64,000 bases of DNA from Siphonodentalium dalli (GCA_032622095.1 CP136066.1:182380716-182444715), one strand, 5' to 3'; counted from the stretch's first letter, positions 43,886 through 53,185 are shown. The notes: a model not told the origin generated them from the letters alone. Translations and numbers: made by a program.

Positions 43886-44250
43886 AACTCGACCATACCA
43901 CTCCATGGAAAACATCATCTGATCTACAGTAATGCCCAAAGTAATTGACCACTTAACCACAGCAAAACAATGGGTAATTTTTCATGATTTAGTCGGAAAT
44001 ATGGCTTGTTGCCATTCATCGAAAAGCTCTCGGCGAGAGCTTTCCGATTAATGGCAACAAGCCATAAATTCTACTAAATCATGAAAAATTACCCACAATG
44101 CTGCTGTGGTAAAGTGGTCAATTACTTTGGACATTACTGTACGCCCAATTGTAAACATTTACATATCTATTCGGGACGCAACTATCGGCGATAATGTAAA
44201 AGAAATGATTTCACCATTGAGAGTCAGTGCTTGTAATTAATATATAAGAA
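43886..44250 (-). repeat. Degenerate inverted copy of the duplicated block, split by a MITE
   Basis: With the MITE 43927-44139 removed, the minus strand follows 5400-5540 of the duplicated block: AATGGTGAAATCATTT, TATCGCCGATTGTTGAGTCC-like, ATGTAAATATTTACAATT, then GTAGTTCAGACGGTGTTTTC-like. The divergence is clear but the order is kept. Confidence 0.75.
43927..44139. mobile_element. Hairpin MITE with TA target duplication (Tc1/mariner type)
   Basis: A 213-bp near-perfect palindrome flanked by TA (43925-43926 and 44140-44141). Ends are CAGTAATGCCCAAAGTAATT and its near inverse. The arms of about 100 bp include TGGGTAATTTTTCATGATTT and ATGGCTTGTTGCCATT; the centre is GAAAAGCTCTCGGCGAGAGC. CAGT ends with TA duplication are typical of Tc1/mariner elements. 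The site GAAC-TA-CGC is uninterrupted in the two paralogous blocks near 5510 and 13802 (inverse strand), which serve as empty-site controls. Confidence 0.9.
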
Positions 44251-44401
44251 TGGTGGTGCAGGTGCTCGAGGTGGGCGTTGTCGTGGTGCTGGCTCGGTGG
44301 CCAGTGCTGCTGTGGATATTAACTTGAGCACGGAACCAGTCGCCACCCCAGGCAGGCGTAGTGGTCGTCGGGTCATATTACCAGTCAAACTGTTGGAATG
44401 A
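44251..44401 (+). pseudogene. Possible C-terminal tail rich in Gly-Arg
   Basis: A plus frame reads NGGAGARGGRCRGAGSVASA, then VDINLSTEPVATPGRRSGRR and VILPVKLLE before TGA at 44399, followed by AATAAA. It looks like the tail of a protein with an RG-rich linker and a basic end. It lies beside the inverted copy of the duplicated block. I cannot name the family; could be chance. Confidence 0.35.
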
Positions 44402-44567
44402 ATAAATTATGGAAGAAGCTTTGTCCTTTGTAATTCTTCCGTCCGAACATCAATTATTATAAAGTGGTTCCTTTTTTTGGCTTCTTTACGCAACAAAGTT
44501 ATTGTAAAGATGAGATGAAGTGACGTGTGATGATATGTAACATATGACTGTGATGTGTTGTTCTCAC

Positions 44568-45038
44568 CTCTGTCTGGAGCGTATGGAAGAAATCGTACTC
44601 TCAATTTCCTTGACAAAGAGAACGAGGTCCGATTTCTTCCCCTTCTTGACGCCGTCCTTCCACCGCTTTTCAAACGCAGCCCCTTCGACCAGATTTCCAG
44701 ATACCATGAGAGAGGTAAACCCTGCTATGATCAGCTTGGAGAGCTCAGCGGTGGTCTTTCTCTCGTATGCCTTACTCGCTTCTTCGTGTTCTACTGTGAT
44801 ATTGAGCAAACGCTGGTGTTCTGGTCGCGAAAATCGACATTTTGTCTGGCAGTTTTCATAATATTCCTGCATGTTCTGGATGGCCATCTGGTGGAAGTTT
44901 CTGGCATCTGCACTCATGAATTCACCAGACAATGTTGTTAAGTTCCGAACTTCCGACGGATCGAAATTCGATGATTTCCTCAACACCTGCCTCCAGCAGT
45001 GAATCTCTTCGTCCAGTTTTGTTCGTCTGATATAGCAC
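44568..45038 (-). CDS. DUF6589-type gene, downstream exon 3
   Basis: A 471-nt minus exon runs from acceptor AAACCCACAG to donor GAG|GTGAGA. Its phase fits the preceding exon exactly: the split codon AG|G gives R, then CYIRRTKLDEEIHCWRQVL. Later segments are NLTTLSGEFMSADARNFHQM, MQEYYENC, EHEEASKAYERKTTAELSKL and a basic KDGVKKGKKSDLVLF. Charged, probably helical, no catalytic motif. The same module occurs at 49170-49548 and, truncated, at 19208-19468. No following exon with stop was identified. Function unknown; it follows the DUF6589 domain as a C-terminal region. Confidence 0.75.
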
Positions 45039-45514
45039 CTGTGGGTTTGAAATATATTCATTTGGCTTACTCTGTGTACATACCAAGCCATGTACAATTT
45101 CTACCGAATTTCATTATTGAATTTCATTACGACAGATTAAAATCACTTAACAAATGGCAAACTAACGAACAACTTAGGTATGCAATTATAACCACTGAAG
45201 AGATGGCCAGTTGTATTTTTTACTATTCATACACTGTTACCTCATATGCCCATTCTATGGTAATTGGTATCGCTATCGTTTGTGACGATATGTATATACT
45301 TCGCCGTTAATTTGTAGCTTGATTTTGAAATTATCACTTGGATTGTTCAATTAAATCTTTGGTTAGGTGCATCATGCTTTTGGATGTCTTTGCCAGTATT
45401 ATTCTAAACGTTCATATTTTCAGGTATAACACTATCCCATTTCCACAAGTTCCCCCTGTAAAAGCGCGAGTAGAGTGGCACTATCCGCGCGTGTATGAAG
45501 GTATCAACATTCAC
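45039..45514. other. Intron of the DUF6589-type gene (minus)
   Basis: Between exons 2 and 3, with GT-AG ends on the minus strand. A plus-strand splice-bounded block (45424-45525) lies mostly within it. Confidence 0.65.
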
Positions 45515-45525
45515 CTGTTTCCTGA
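45424..45525 (+). CDS. Candidate plus-strand exon, weak
   Basis: A 102-nt block lies between an ATATTTTCAG acceptor and a GTAAGT donor, phase 2 at both ends. It reads YNTIPFPQVPPVKARVEWHY then PRVYEGINIHLFP. A proline-rich start followed by V-x-W could be a fibronectin-III-like A-B strand. Its last 11 bases overlap the end of the better supported minus exon 45515-45702, so one call is probably wrong, more likely this one. Confidence 0.3.
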
Positions 45526-45702
45526 GTAAGTCCTGATTGAAGGAAGGGATTCAGGTAGGGACGAACATTTTGCCTCAACCATTGCCTCGGAATCCAATAC
45601 GTTTTCTGCCTCTTGATCATTGGCCGTGTCTACCTCGATGTGCTGTTCCTCTGTCGCCGTATCATTGATCAGTTGGTTTAGTTGCTTGAGACCAACGACC
45701 AC
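45515..45702 (-). CDS. DUF6589-type gene, downstream exon 2
   Basis: A 188-nt minus exon runs from acceptor AATGTTACAG to donor ACAG|GTGAAT. It continues in phase 0 from exon 1: VVVGLKQLNQLINDTATEEQ, then an acidic stretch VDTANDQEAENVLDSEAMVE and a polar end. It ends in phase 2 and joins exon 3 in frame. The segment is a linker of low conservation between the DUF6589 domain and the charged C-terminal module. Confidence 0.72.
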
Positions 45703-46054
45703 CTGTAACATTATTAGCAAGGGAATTGTATTTGTTTAATAGTTGACTCGGCTAATTGCATGTCACTGAAATAGTCAGCCACATCAGACCTTCTTCCTTC
45801 ATGTAGACTTTCCAACAATTCAAGTATGTTTGTAGTGTTTGTAGTGTCATTGATATCTATCTCTATCAAATCTTATAATCCCACCATTACTTTATTTACT
45901 TTCAAAATCCGATGCATTTAGCCATAGCTATCTACGACTATATTGGCATAATTTCTATGCCGTTTTGGCACAATCAAACGTTTTTGGTTTGTACCGTTTT
46001 TCAGACACTCGTGAACCCTCAAACAATGAAACATATTGCAGCATTCAAGCTCAC
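45703..46054. other. Intron of the DUF6589-type gene (minus)
   Basis: Begins with GTGAGC after CAG and ends TTACAG on the minus strand. No other feature seen. Confidence 0.65.
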
Positions 46055-46837
46055 CTGCTCAAGAGAGTCGACGCTCATAGCTGGCTGAAACCACAGTCGT
46101 TCGTCAGGAAGCCGTGGTGGCAAACACATCTTTATCCTTCTGTTTCTGGCCTCCAGGATGAAGTCTCCCCCTTCGGCTTGGCTTGGTCAACCAGAAACGT
46201 TCATCGACAGATGCTTGATGATATACTGTTTAACTGCAGGTGTGCATTGTGCCACCATCATCCTGTCCCTCAGCAACAGCTCTTGGTAATTTGGTGCGTT
46301 GACAATGTAGAACAGCGGCGAAAACCTGAGTTGAGCGGCCTCCATCATCTCCCAGTTCTGCCTTCTCACAGATGCCCGAAATAGATGCAATGAAAATCCG
46401 TATGTTGTAACTGCCCTGAACATAAATAAATAGTTGTCATTTCTCACACCTGACAACCAAGAGAAGTAGGATTCTGTTGTCAGTGGTAGATCTTTCTCGA
46501 TGGCGTCCCCGCAGAATGGAAGGAGCTCGTCCAATGTCCCTCGGAAAATAATCTGGAACAGCTGCCATGCCTTGTGGTGATTAGTGTCAGCCTGGCATGC
46601 TGCTAAAGCCTTCACCGAAAGGAAACATAGCATATGCGCCAAATCTTTAAAACAGACGTCCCATAACACCTTAAAATATTTCCTGAGCATGTGTATTTCT
46701 ATATGCCCTAGGCCTGGGACATGTAGCAGGTTGCCGAAAGTTCTGTAACTGGCTAGTTGAGATGGTGTTATCTTCAATGAATGGTGGACTGACATGTGAT
46801 CGTGGAAGTCCTTTTCACTTGTGACATTGGTGTTGCA
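46055..46837 (-). pseudogene. DUF6589 domain exon with in-frame TGA
   Basis: Minus frame from the hAT junction: NVTSEKDFHDHMSVHHSLK, ASYRTFGNLLHVPGLGHIEI, MLRKYFKVLWDVCFKDLAHM, HHKAWQLFQIIFRGTLDELL, a LFRASVRRQNWE-x-FSPLFY section and NAPNYQELLLRD. The series 'H-x-PGLGH-x-E ... HK-x-WQ ... R-x-x-VR-x-x-N ... FSPLF ... P-x-YQE' is diagnostic for DUF6589, an animal domain of unknown function often found near mobile elements. TGA at 46187-46189 interrupts the frame, yet the same frame continues with PSQAEGGDFILEARNRRIKM to LEQ and a GTGAGC donor at 46054. The N-terminal part is missing, displaced by hAT sequence. Confidence 0.85.
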
Positions 46838-47425
46838 CTAAATGAACGCTCGCTGGTGGCATTTGTAGCTGGCATAACAAGCACTAACTTCACTAGTTTG
46901 ACAGCTTGTGATATCAGCGATCGCTGGTGCTCTGTTACGGAACGTAGGTAGGCCAGAAGATCGTGCAGACTGTTGCATCCAGCAGGTTTGTTCGATTTCA
47001 GAGTAATTCAGTGTGAAGACCAAGGTGTCTGCCCCATACAAATTTGTCACAGATTCTAATTCCGATTTATACCCCATGTGCAGCTTCCATTAACAGCAGC
47101 TCGCACATTGAATATGTGTGGTAATCTTCTTGGTCGAATCTGTCTTTAATTGTATTTATAAGAAAGTCCAGTGCGTCAATGTAAACCTTCTTAAAGCGTT
47201 GTTCTGTGGTTTCAGGGTACTATGGGTCGGCGGTGCCTTCTTCATATCTATGTGGGACCTTGCGCTGTCTCTCCAGCACTGGTTCATTGATTCTTGCATT
47301 CTTAGCGCGTTTGTTCACATACTCCCAGAACATAGAGAACTCCGAATCCGTCTTTTCTTCATCGCGGTTTAGAATTGGCAAACGATCAGTCAAAGGGTGG
47401 AGCTGTAAATAATCTCGAGTGAAGG
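46838..47425 (-). pseudogene. hAT-type transposase C-terminal remnant
   Basis: On the minus strand, from about 47425 downward: LQLHPLTDRLPILNRDEEKT, EFSMFWEYVNKRAK, RKVPHRYEEGTADP, a stop, then FKKVYIDALDFLINTIKDRF and YHTYSMCELLLMEAAHG. A frameshift follows (LESVTNLYGADTLVF), then another to LHDLLAYLRSVTEHQRSLIS and KLVKLVLVMPATNATSERSF. The PATNATSERSFS block is the hAT dimerisation signature, and KxPxRYEEG...D-x-x-x-x-I-x-x-RF is typical of hAT-derived zinc-finger/TTF-type proteins. Stops and shifts make it dead. It ends at SERSFSA, where the DUF6589 frame takes over. Confidence 0.85.
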
Positions 47426-47630
47426 CGTGTCTAAGTGGCGACTGCCGACTGGTGTTATCATGTCAGTTGATTCATTCGCACGCGAGCTTTGCTCAGATAT
47501 GGACATGTTCCTAAATATGTGATTTAAACTATCTTGTGGTTTTTTTTTTTTTGGCTTGTGGCAATCACAAATACTGGTGTTTTCTACGAATTCATTTGAA
47601 GGGTTCAACGTTTCAATTTTGACACCAAAA
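47426..47630. other. Unassigned sequence upstream of hAT remnant
   Basis: Minus frame to 47608 shows a basic KPKKKKPQDS stretch, encoded by a T homopolymer region on the plus strand; not recognisable. Confidence 0.35.
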
Positions 47631-47795
47631 TGATGTATGAATAGATTGAGAACAATTCGGGCTCGTAATACCCAACTGATGCCCTAGCCTAGTTTGGACA
47701 TAAAGATCATAAGATGTATGAATAGTTTGAGAATTTGGGTTCATAGCACCAGATCAGGGCCGACCGATGCCCTGGGTTAATTTTGATATTTGTCA
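47631..47795 (+). repeat. 82-bp tandem duplication
   Basis: Two copies sharing GATGTATGAATAG, TTGAGAA, GGGTTCATAGCACC/GGGCTCGTAATACC and GATGCCCT. Confidence 0.75.
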
Positions 47796-48815
47796 TGTAA
47801 TCCAGTCATAAAGACGCTAGACCATTAGATGAGCCAGATCAACCCTGAACGATTAAGCATATCCGACCATAGGTATTGACATCGGGACGGTTTACGGTAT
47901 CCTTTTATTGAAGGTAGCCAGGTTTAACCGAGCGAGTACCACTTACTGCTTGAGCTGACTTTCCCCAAAAATACGGAAACGCATATCTGTCAATGCGAAT
48001 CGCGAAAATACCAATAACAATTGTATGTTCATAATGGTGTTTAAAGTGACAGTTGCCTTCGTATTTGTTCACACCGACTGCAAATGCGATTTGTAACTCA
48101 GTGTGAATCTCAGTGGTCCTAAAGTGGGCTAAATGGTGTGCATGCATGGTTGGAATATCGCTCACATGGGCGTTACTCACGCTATCGTAATCCGATTCAG
48201 TTCATGGTTTTGGGGTATTTAATGGCACGTTTCCTCTGAATTGTCACACCACAACTTGAAAACAAGACACAGAGAAGAATTATTACGACAACGGTATTTT
48301 AAGGTTAAACATTGCATGATTTTTTTTATTATTATACTCTACGTTTTAGAACTTCAAAATGTTACCCAAAGTGCAGCTCAAGCATTTATAATTTTGTAGA
48401 TAATATATCTATATATCCGTGTATTTGTTTATTACATGTACATTTTTTTATATGTTCGTGTAGATTCATCAATATTTTGATAACTCAATGTTCACGTTCT
48501 AGAATAAGCGGGTATATACATGTAGCAGTGCGTCTATAACCAGAATCTGTTCCTGTAATGGAATATCTCTATACAGATACAGACCAAAAATCCAATGAAC
48601 AATATATCAACGGCATACGACCCAGGTTATACCCCAGTGTCGGAATTCTGTGCAGGCATTACAGCGTCATTATCTCCATTGTCGAATATTTCTGAAAAGA
48701 TGAAAATATAATATTTATCATGAGCAATCAAATGTCGTACTCTCAATCAATAAAGAATATTCTCATTAAATAATAACTTCTAGATTAAAAATAAACATTC
48801 TGTCTTATCTTTCAG
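47796..48815. other. Unassigned sequence
   Basis: No recognised gene. Minus frame 47905-48180 has no domain that I know. Confidence 0.4.
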
Positions 48816-48914
48816 TCTAAGCGAAACTACGATGTGCAGATGTATGACACGTCCAAGAAGCTCAGGAAGACCAACCCAGTAAATAATGTTACGGGACAAG
48901 AACCCCGAGCGTAG
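48816..48914 (+). CDS. Possible plus-strand terminal exon, weak
   Basis: After a CTTATCTTTCAG acceptor, 32 codons read SKRNYDVQMYDTSKKLRKTN, PVNNVTGQEPRA and stop. Good splice signal and polar composition, but no family recognised and no upstream exon. Confidence 0.25.
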   Translation, partial: SKRNYDVQMYDTSKKLRKTNPVNNVTGQEPRA

Positions 48915-49169
48915 CAACAGGCCACTGGTCCCAGGAAGATAGACTACATCGGCAATAGCTCGAGGCGGGCACAGTGCCTGAACAAGCGTTTAAAAACTCT
49001 TGACCGACATTTAATATAATATGAGCTACCAAGTCATGATGAGATGAAATAGCAAGATGCATACAATTTAAGCATAATTTATACAATCATGTAGGTATAA
49101 CTAGATATACCGTAACACATAACCCATGCATGCTGTGTTTGTGGCAAAGTAGATATAACTTAAACTTAC
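48915..49169. other. Unassigned sequence
   Basis: Follows the donor of the minus exon 49170-49548. Nothing recognised. Confidence 0.4.
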
Positions 49170-49548
49170 CAGTCTTACTTGAGTCACGATCAGTAGCAAA
49201 GCGTCGCCTCAGTTCATCAACTGAATCTTCTATATCCATCAACAATTTTACGAGGACTTCCTTCTTGGCGCGTTTAGCTGATGCCCATGTTGCGATGAAC
49301 TGTTGGTGGTGGTCTTCTGCGCCACTTGACTTCAACAACTCCATGTTTTCTTTAATTATACAGTTAATTTCGGCTTTTGTTTTGCTATGTACACATTCAG
49401 CCCTCGCCCTGTCTTCCTCCGTCACTAATATTTTGTGTATTGTGGCGCCTCTGAAATCACACTGGTCGCGTACATGTTTTATGAAAACGCTTGTTTTCGA
49501 CGCACGATCGTTGAATGATCGCAACGTCTCCGTCCAGTATATATGCGG
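49170..49548 (-). pseudogene. Second DUF6589-associated C-terminal module
   Basis: The minus frame is open from PHIYWTETLRSFNDRASKTS through ILVTEEDRARAECVHSKTKA, INCIIKENMELLKSSGAED, WASAKRAKKEVLVKLLMDIE and DSVDELRRRF to a donor ACTG|GTAAGT at 49169. It aligns with 44568-45038: W-x-x-x-LR, ITVEHEEA versus LVTEEDRA, KTTAEL versus KTKAEI, a W, a KK block and IE-x-x-x-x-x-IR versus IE-x-x-x-x-ELR. The frame upstream is closed by TGA at 49549 with no clear acceptor. It is a paralogous exon without the DUF6589 domain next to it, intact in itself. Confidence 0.65.
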
Positions 49549-50100
49549 TCACCCCAATGGCATGAACTGGTCGTGTTATCTACAAAATAAAACATATCTT
49601 TGACATAAACGGGACAAAGATAATGAAAATATGAACAGGGAGAAAAACTTATGGATCTAAAATGATATTATGGATATATATAGAGAAATATGACACAACA
49701 CATAAATCAACAAATAACTGCCATATGATTGTTACAAAGATGGGTTCTAAAATGGCCATCCGATAATTTACATTCTGCTTGAGTCAAGACCATGTTTAAA
49801 TTTTGGTCAAATTGGGGGAAGTATCTTAGTTTGACATAAAGGCATGGTGAATGATGTTAACTTGTAACAACATACCTGTGAATCGGTGACATAACAGTCA
49901 CTCCTCAGGATCTGTCGCCAGTGAGATATCTCTGTGGAGATCGGTTTTCCTCAACCCTGTGCCTTGTCCGTCACACCTTTTCCCAGTCTGTTCTTCGATG
50001 TTTTGTCTTATTTGTCAAGTGGAGTATAATATATACATGTATATTCAAGTCGAATTTGCTTTTCAGCTGAATGAAATTTGCACACAAACGGGGATTGAAG
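49549..50100. other. Unassigned sequence
   Basis: No gene or repeat recognised. Confidence 0.4.
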
Positions 50101-50123
50101 CGTATCTGGAAATAAAAAAAACC

Positions 50124-50641
50124 TTAAAAAATGGGCTCACCGACTACAGCTGTGGGCGGCGAACTAGATTGGCAGCCATCAACAAAAGCATAGTGATCTG
50201 AATTATTGTCATTTGTTTGTTTCAAAATAGTATTTGAATCATTAAACTCAACAAATTGTCCCTTATCATCTGTGCTCACCAACACTGAATTTTTATCCAC
50301 AATCTCTCTCAAAACAGAATTAATATACTTAGAGCGTTATGTGCGAAACACAGCTTCATCATTGTCAATAAGGGTCGTTAGCGAATTAAAAACATTTTGG
50401 CGATCTTCTGCTTTAATAAAATTCCAGTGTCGTGGGGATAGATCCTCATTCCACTGGAGATTAGAAAGAGGTCCAGGAAATAAATGTAAAATGTTTGTTG
50501 TGATGCTGATGTCAGGCTTAGAATCGTCATCCACACACCATCTTTTCCCAATAACCTGGTTATTATAAAAAAAAATGTAAAGCAATCTCCTTCACCGGGA
50601 ACGACATTCGGTACATTGTCATTATCACTTATCCATTTCAA
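50124..50641 (-). pseudogene. Unrecognised coding remnant, frameshifted
   Basis: The minus strand starts KWISDNDNVPNVVPGEGDCF, then the coding look moves to another frame: NNQVIGKRWCVDDDSKPDIS, NILHLFPGPLSNLQWNEDL, RHWNFIKAEDRQNVFNSLTT. After a TAA it continues with INSVLREIVDKNSVLVSTDD and DHYAFVDGCQSSSPPTAVVG. Two long neighbouring frames with protein-like composition suggest a recently broken gene. The opening V-V-P-G-x-G-D-C-F is reminiscent of the catalytic cysteine start of OTU-type peptidases, but nothing downstream confirms this, so I leave the function open. Confidence 0.45.
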
Positions 50642-50950
50642 TACAATGGTATGCTTTATTGCTAGACATGATTTAACATATTACATGCAAAAACATTTAT
50701 ACGTATATACAAAACTGGATTAGGATGCCTACAATGGGAGACAGACACAAACCATTGGAACGGCAACTCTATATAAGTCCTTTGGTGTGGACCAAACATG
50801 CATTGGCACTATATGGCTATGTTTTTGCATAAAGGGCACCGTGAACAGTACACACCACATCGAGAAAGCAGGGGCTAGATAAATGTACCCCCTGTGTGAG
50901 ACAATTAGGACGTGGTGAAGGTAATGCCCAAATACCCAGTCGCACGCATA
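50642..50950. other. Unassigned sequence
   Basis: Nothing recognised on either strand. Confidence 0.45.
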
Positions 50951-51255
50951 TTAAGTCTCCATGCTGTATTCTCTAATGGCTAGCTTCAAATATATATAAA
51001 CAATTTTCAATAGGGCTATATTCTCAACGCAGAGAAGTTTTTGAAATTTATCCACATTTGGGTATTTCCAGTAATATTCCGGGATATACTTTTGTCTAAT
51101 TTCTGAGAAACATATGCAAGTTATCATCAGGTGATATTCGTCCCCGATTCCATTTTTACACAAAGCATATAATCCCGTCTTTGTTCGTTTTCTTCCACCG
51201 CCCACTTTCAATGGCAATCCTGTGATTCGATGTCCTAATCTTCATAACATATTCA
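50951..51255 (-). pseudogene. LINE ORF2 C-terminal zinc-knuckle fragment
   Basis: The minus strand has RTSNHRIAIESGRW in one frame and then, shifted, GLYALCKNGIGDEYHLMITC, FSEIRQKYIPEYYWKYPNVD and KFQKLLCVEN before TAA. 'R-T-S-NH-x-x-x-IE-x-GRW' followed by 'C-x(6)-DEYH-x(4)-C-x-x-x-x-x-R' is the end of ORF2 in a common animal non-LTR group. One C of the knuckle (usually C-x-x-C) is missing, and there is one frameshift. It is a different group from the LINE at 6371. Confidence 0.75.
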
Positions 51256-51415
51256 GATAAGTGGCTTGGCAGATATGTTAGGTATTTTTTTATTTTGGGG
51301 GACGGGGTAAAAGCTCTATAGAGATAGCCCCTCGATGTGGATGCTACACTTGTGCCCCATTCTATTGAATATATGCAAATGTTGTACTAATTTATGTGTA
51401 ATATTCTCATTACAG
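51256..51415. other. Unassigned sequence
   Basis: Short; ends in a pyrimidine-poor acceptor CTCATTACAG. Confidence 0.4.
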
Positions 51416-51495
51416 GAGATCTGATGTGCCCAGTAGAGTCATTTCGGAAATATCAACAAAAGCTGAATGGTAACTGTGACCGTCTCTTTCAAAGA
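51416..51495 (+). pseudogene. DUF3504/Crypton-type recombinase fragment
   Basis: After a CATTACAG acceptor the frame reads GDLMCPVESFRKYQQKLNGN then CDRLFQR, closing at a possible GTGAAC donor. 'C-PV-x-S-x-x-x-Y-x-x-KLN-x-x-C-D-x-LFQR' is a well known block near the start of the catalytic half of DUF3504 proteins. No catalytic Arg/His/Tyr residues follow in the window. The N-terminal counterpart is at 10014-10195, 41 kb away on the same strand; they need not be one gene. Confidence 0.6.
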
Positions 51496-51557
51496 GTGAA
51501 CATAAATAAAATGTCATTTGTGGCATACAATTTTATTACGCCCTATACTATGTGTGT

Positions 51558-51730
51558 TTACTGCTACGCTGATCTGGCCGAGAGAATGGGGATATATCGC
51601 AGGACAACATATTTCGGGTTTCACGAGATACGAGATATTTTAGGAACTGGTAGTAAGGCTGATCTGGCCGAGTTAATGCAGCTATAGCGATGGTGTTATC
51701 TCGCATGCAGGACAACATATTTCGGGTTTT
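51558..51730 (+). repeat. Imperfect tandem duplication, about 100 bp
   Basis: GCTGATCTGGCCGAG and CGCAGGACAACATATTTCGG (with GCAGGACAACATATTTCGGG in the second) occur twice, at about 51558/51598 and 51657/51704. Confidence 0.8.
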
Positions 51731-53091
51731 CGCGGAGGTCTCATTGTTGCTCTATGTAACTTTTATGACCGCGTTAATTGCTTTCTATGTTTAGGTATGC
51801 ACAATGACTGGGCCACTCTTGGAAGATTTAATTGCGGGAATACAATGGACGTATGTCTCAGTTGGAATGTAGAATAAATGTCGTATGGCGAAGCATCGGG
51901 CATGTATTAAATCGGATTAGTTTATCTTTGGCCTGCATTGAGAGGCCTTCTGGTGTGGTAAATGAGAAACATGCAGTAATAAGCCGTAGTTTTTGTAACA
52001 ATTTGAAGGAATAGTTGTCTTAACGGAATGCTGAGGTTGTGCATTCATGAAACCAATATATGTTATATTATAATTCATATATATGCCTAATAATATGATC
52101 GTGAGGGCGTTACCATTGCTGACTATGATTTTCTTGTAAGATTATAGTCTGCGTTTTAAAGAGACTCCCACCGTGAGCCCGTCATGTGCTCGCTGGCGTT
52201 TCTTTCATATAAATAATTGGCAATATCCTGCCGTGTGCCCTTCGCGTTTGATTTACTATTAACATATAATGAACGAGCACTTCTTGTTGCCTTGTATTTA
52301 AGATAATACAAGGTACACCAAACAAAATATGATCTTTCCATGCTATTGTTCTACCCACATGAACTGACATGCTTTTTTTCTCCACAGATGAAGCATCCAA
52401 ATGATAATAACACTCAGGTATGTCGACGACAGCGAAGCTTCATTTGTCTGATTAATGTTTGGCGATGTGAAAGCTATACAATGAATATGTGTTCTTATAA
52501 TTATCCAGTATAAATAGAAAACCCATCCACATAAAATTACAACCAGTCGCTGTGGCATAAGGCGAGAATCAATTGGGTAGTGATTTCATTCAGACTGTCT
52601 CTTGGCCGGATAGTGTTACCTGATTGTTAAACTTAATCTGTACGACGGAAATTAAGAGACACACACCCAAATTCTCTGAGCCACTTTCTTTAGCCACTAG
52701 CACATTTTGTTGGGCAACTTTTGTTTTTCTTTTGCAATTTGCGAAAATGGCTCACGGCAGCATTAACGCTGACAAGATACCGATCCACAGGCTTTATATA
52801 CTCTGATAAATATTGTCAAAGTCATCGTATATAAGCTGCTTAAGGTTATTCGCACATGTACATGTATGCAGACGGAGGACCTACTTTTTTTCTATATCAC
52901 GAATAGACTAACAAGGAACACTCATCGTTGTCCCGCGCCAAACACGATTACATGAAATCAATTGTATGAGTTTTGTTTCTACGTGTCACCTGAAGTCCGT
53001 ATGCAGGTTATTACAGATATTCAACGTATTTCGAAATACAGAAAAATAGAATAGTCAGGCTTCATACGACTGACTAGTTATAATGACTAAC
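51731..53091. other. Unassigned sequence
   Basis: No recognised gene. A 30-nt splice-bounded block at 52388-52417 is too short to call. Confidence 0.4.
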
Positions 53092-53185
53092 CGACTGATG
53101 ACATCCGGATAACTTCAGATATGGTGGCTCGGACGAATGCAAGCTTATCCTCATCTTCCGTCGTGATGGATCTATCTCCAACAAC
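53092..53185 (-). pseudogene. Cytochrome P450 exon, helix K (ExxR)
   Basis: A 94-nt minus exon runs from acceptor CCGTGACAG to donor GTTAGT. It reads VVGDRSITTEDEDKLAFVRA then TISEVIRMSS. EVIR is the invariant ExxR of helix K, which with a distal arginine stabilises the haem pocket in all P450 enzymes. It joins in phase 0 to 54606-54727 as 'QEIAE-VVGDRS', the normal order in CYP2-like proteins. No haem-binding cysteine exon is seen downstream on this strand in the window. Confidence 0.8.

Noticed and set aside
45965-46384. Plus-strand open frames opposite the DUF6589 exon
   Set aside because: Shadow frames of the minus-strand DUF6589 coding sequence.
52388-52417. 30-nt micro-exon beginning with ATG
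   Set aside because: Bounded by CTCCACAG and GTATGTCG, but too short to support and no neighbouring coding sequence.
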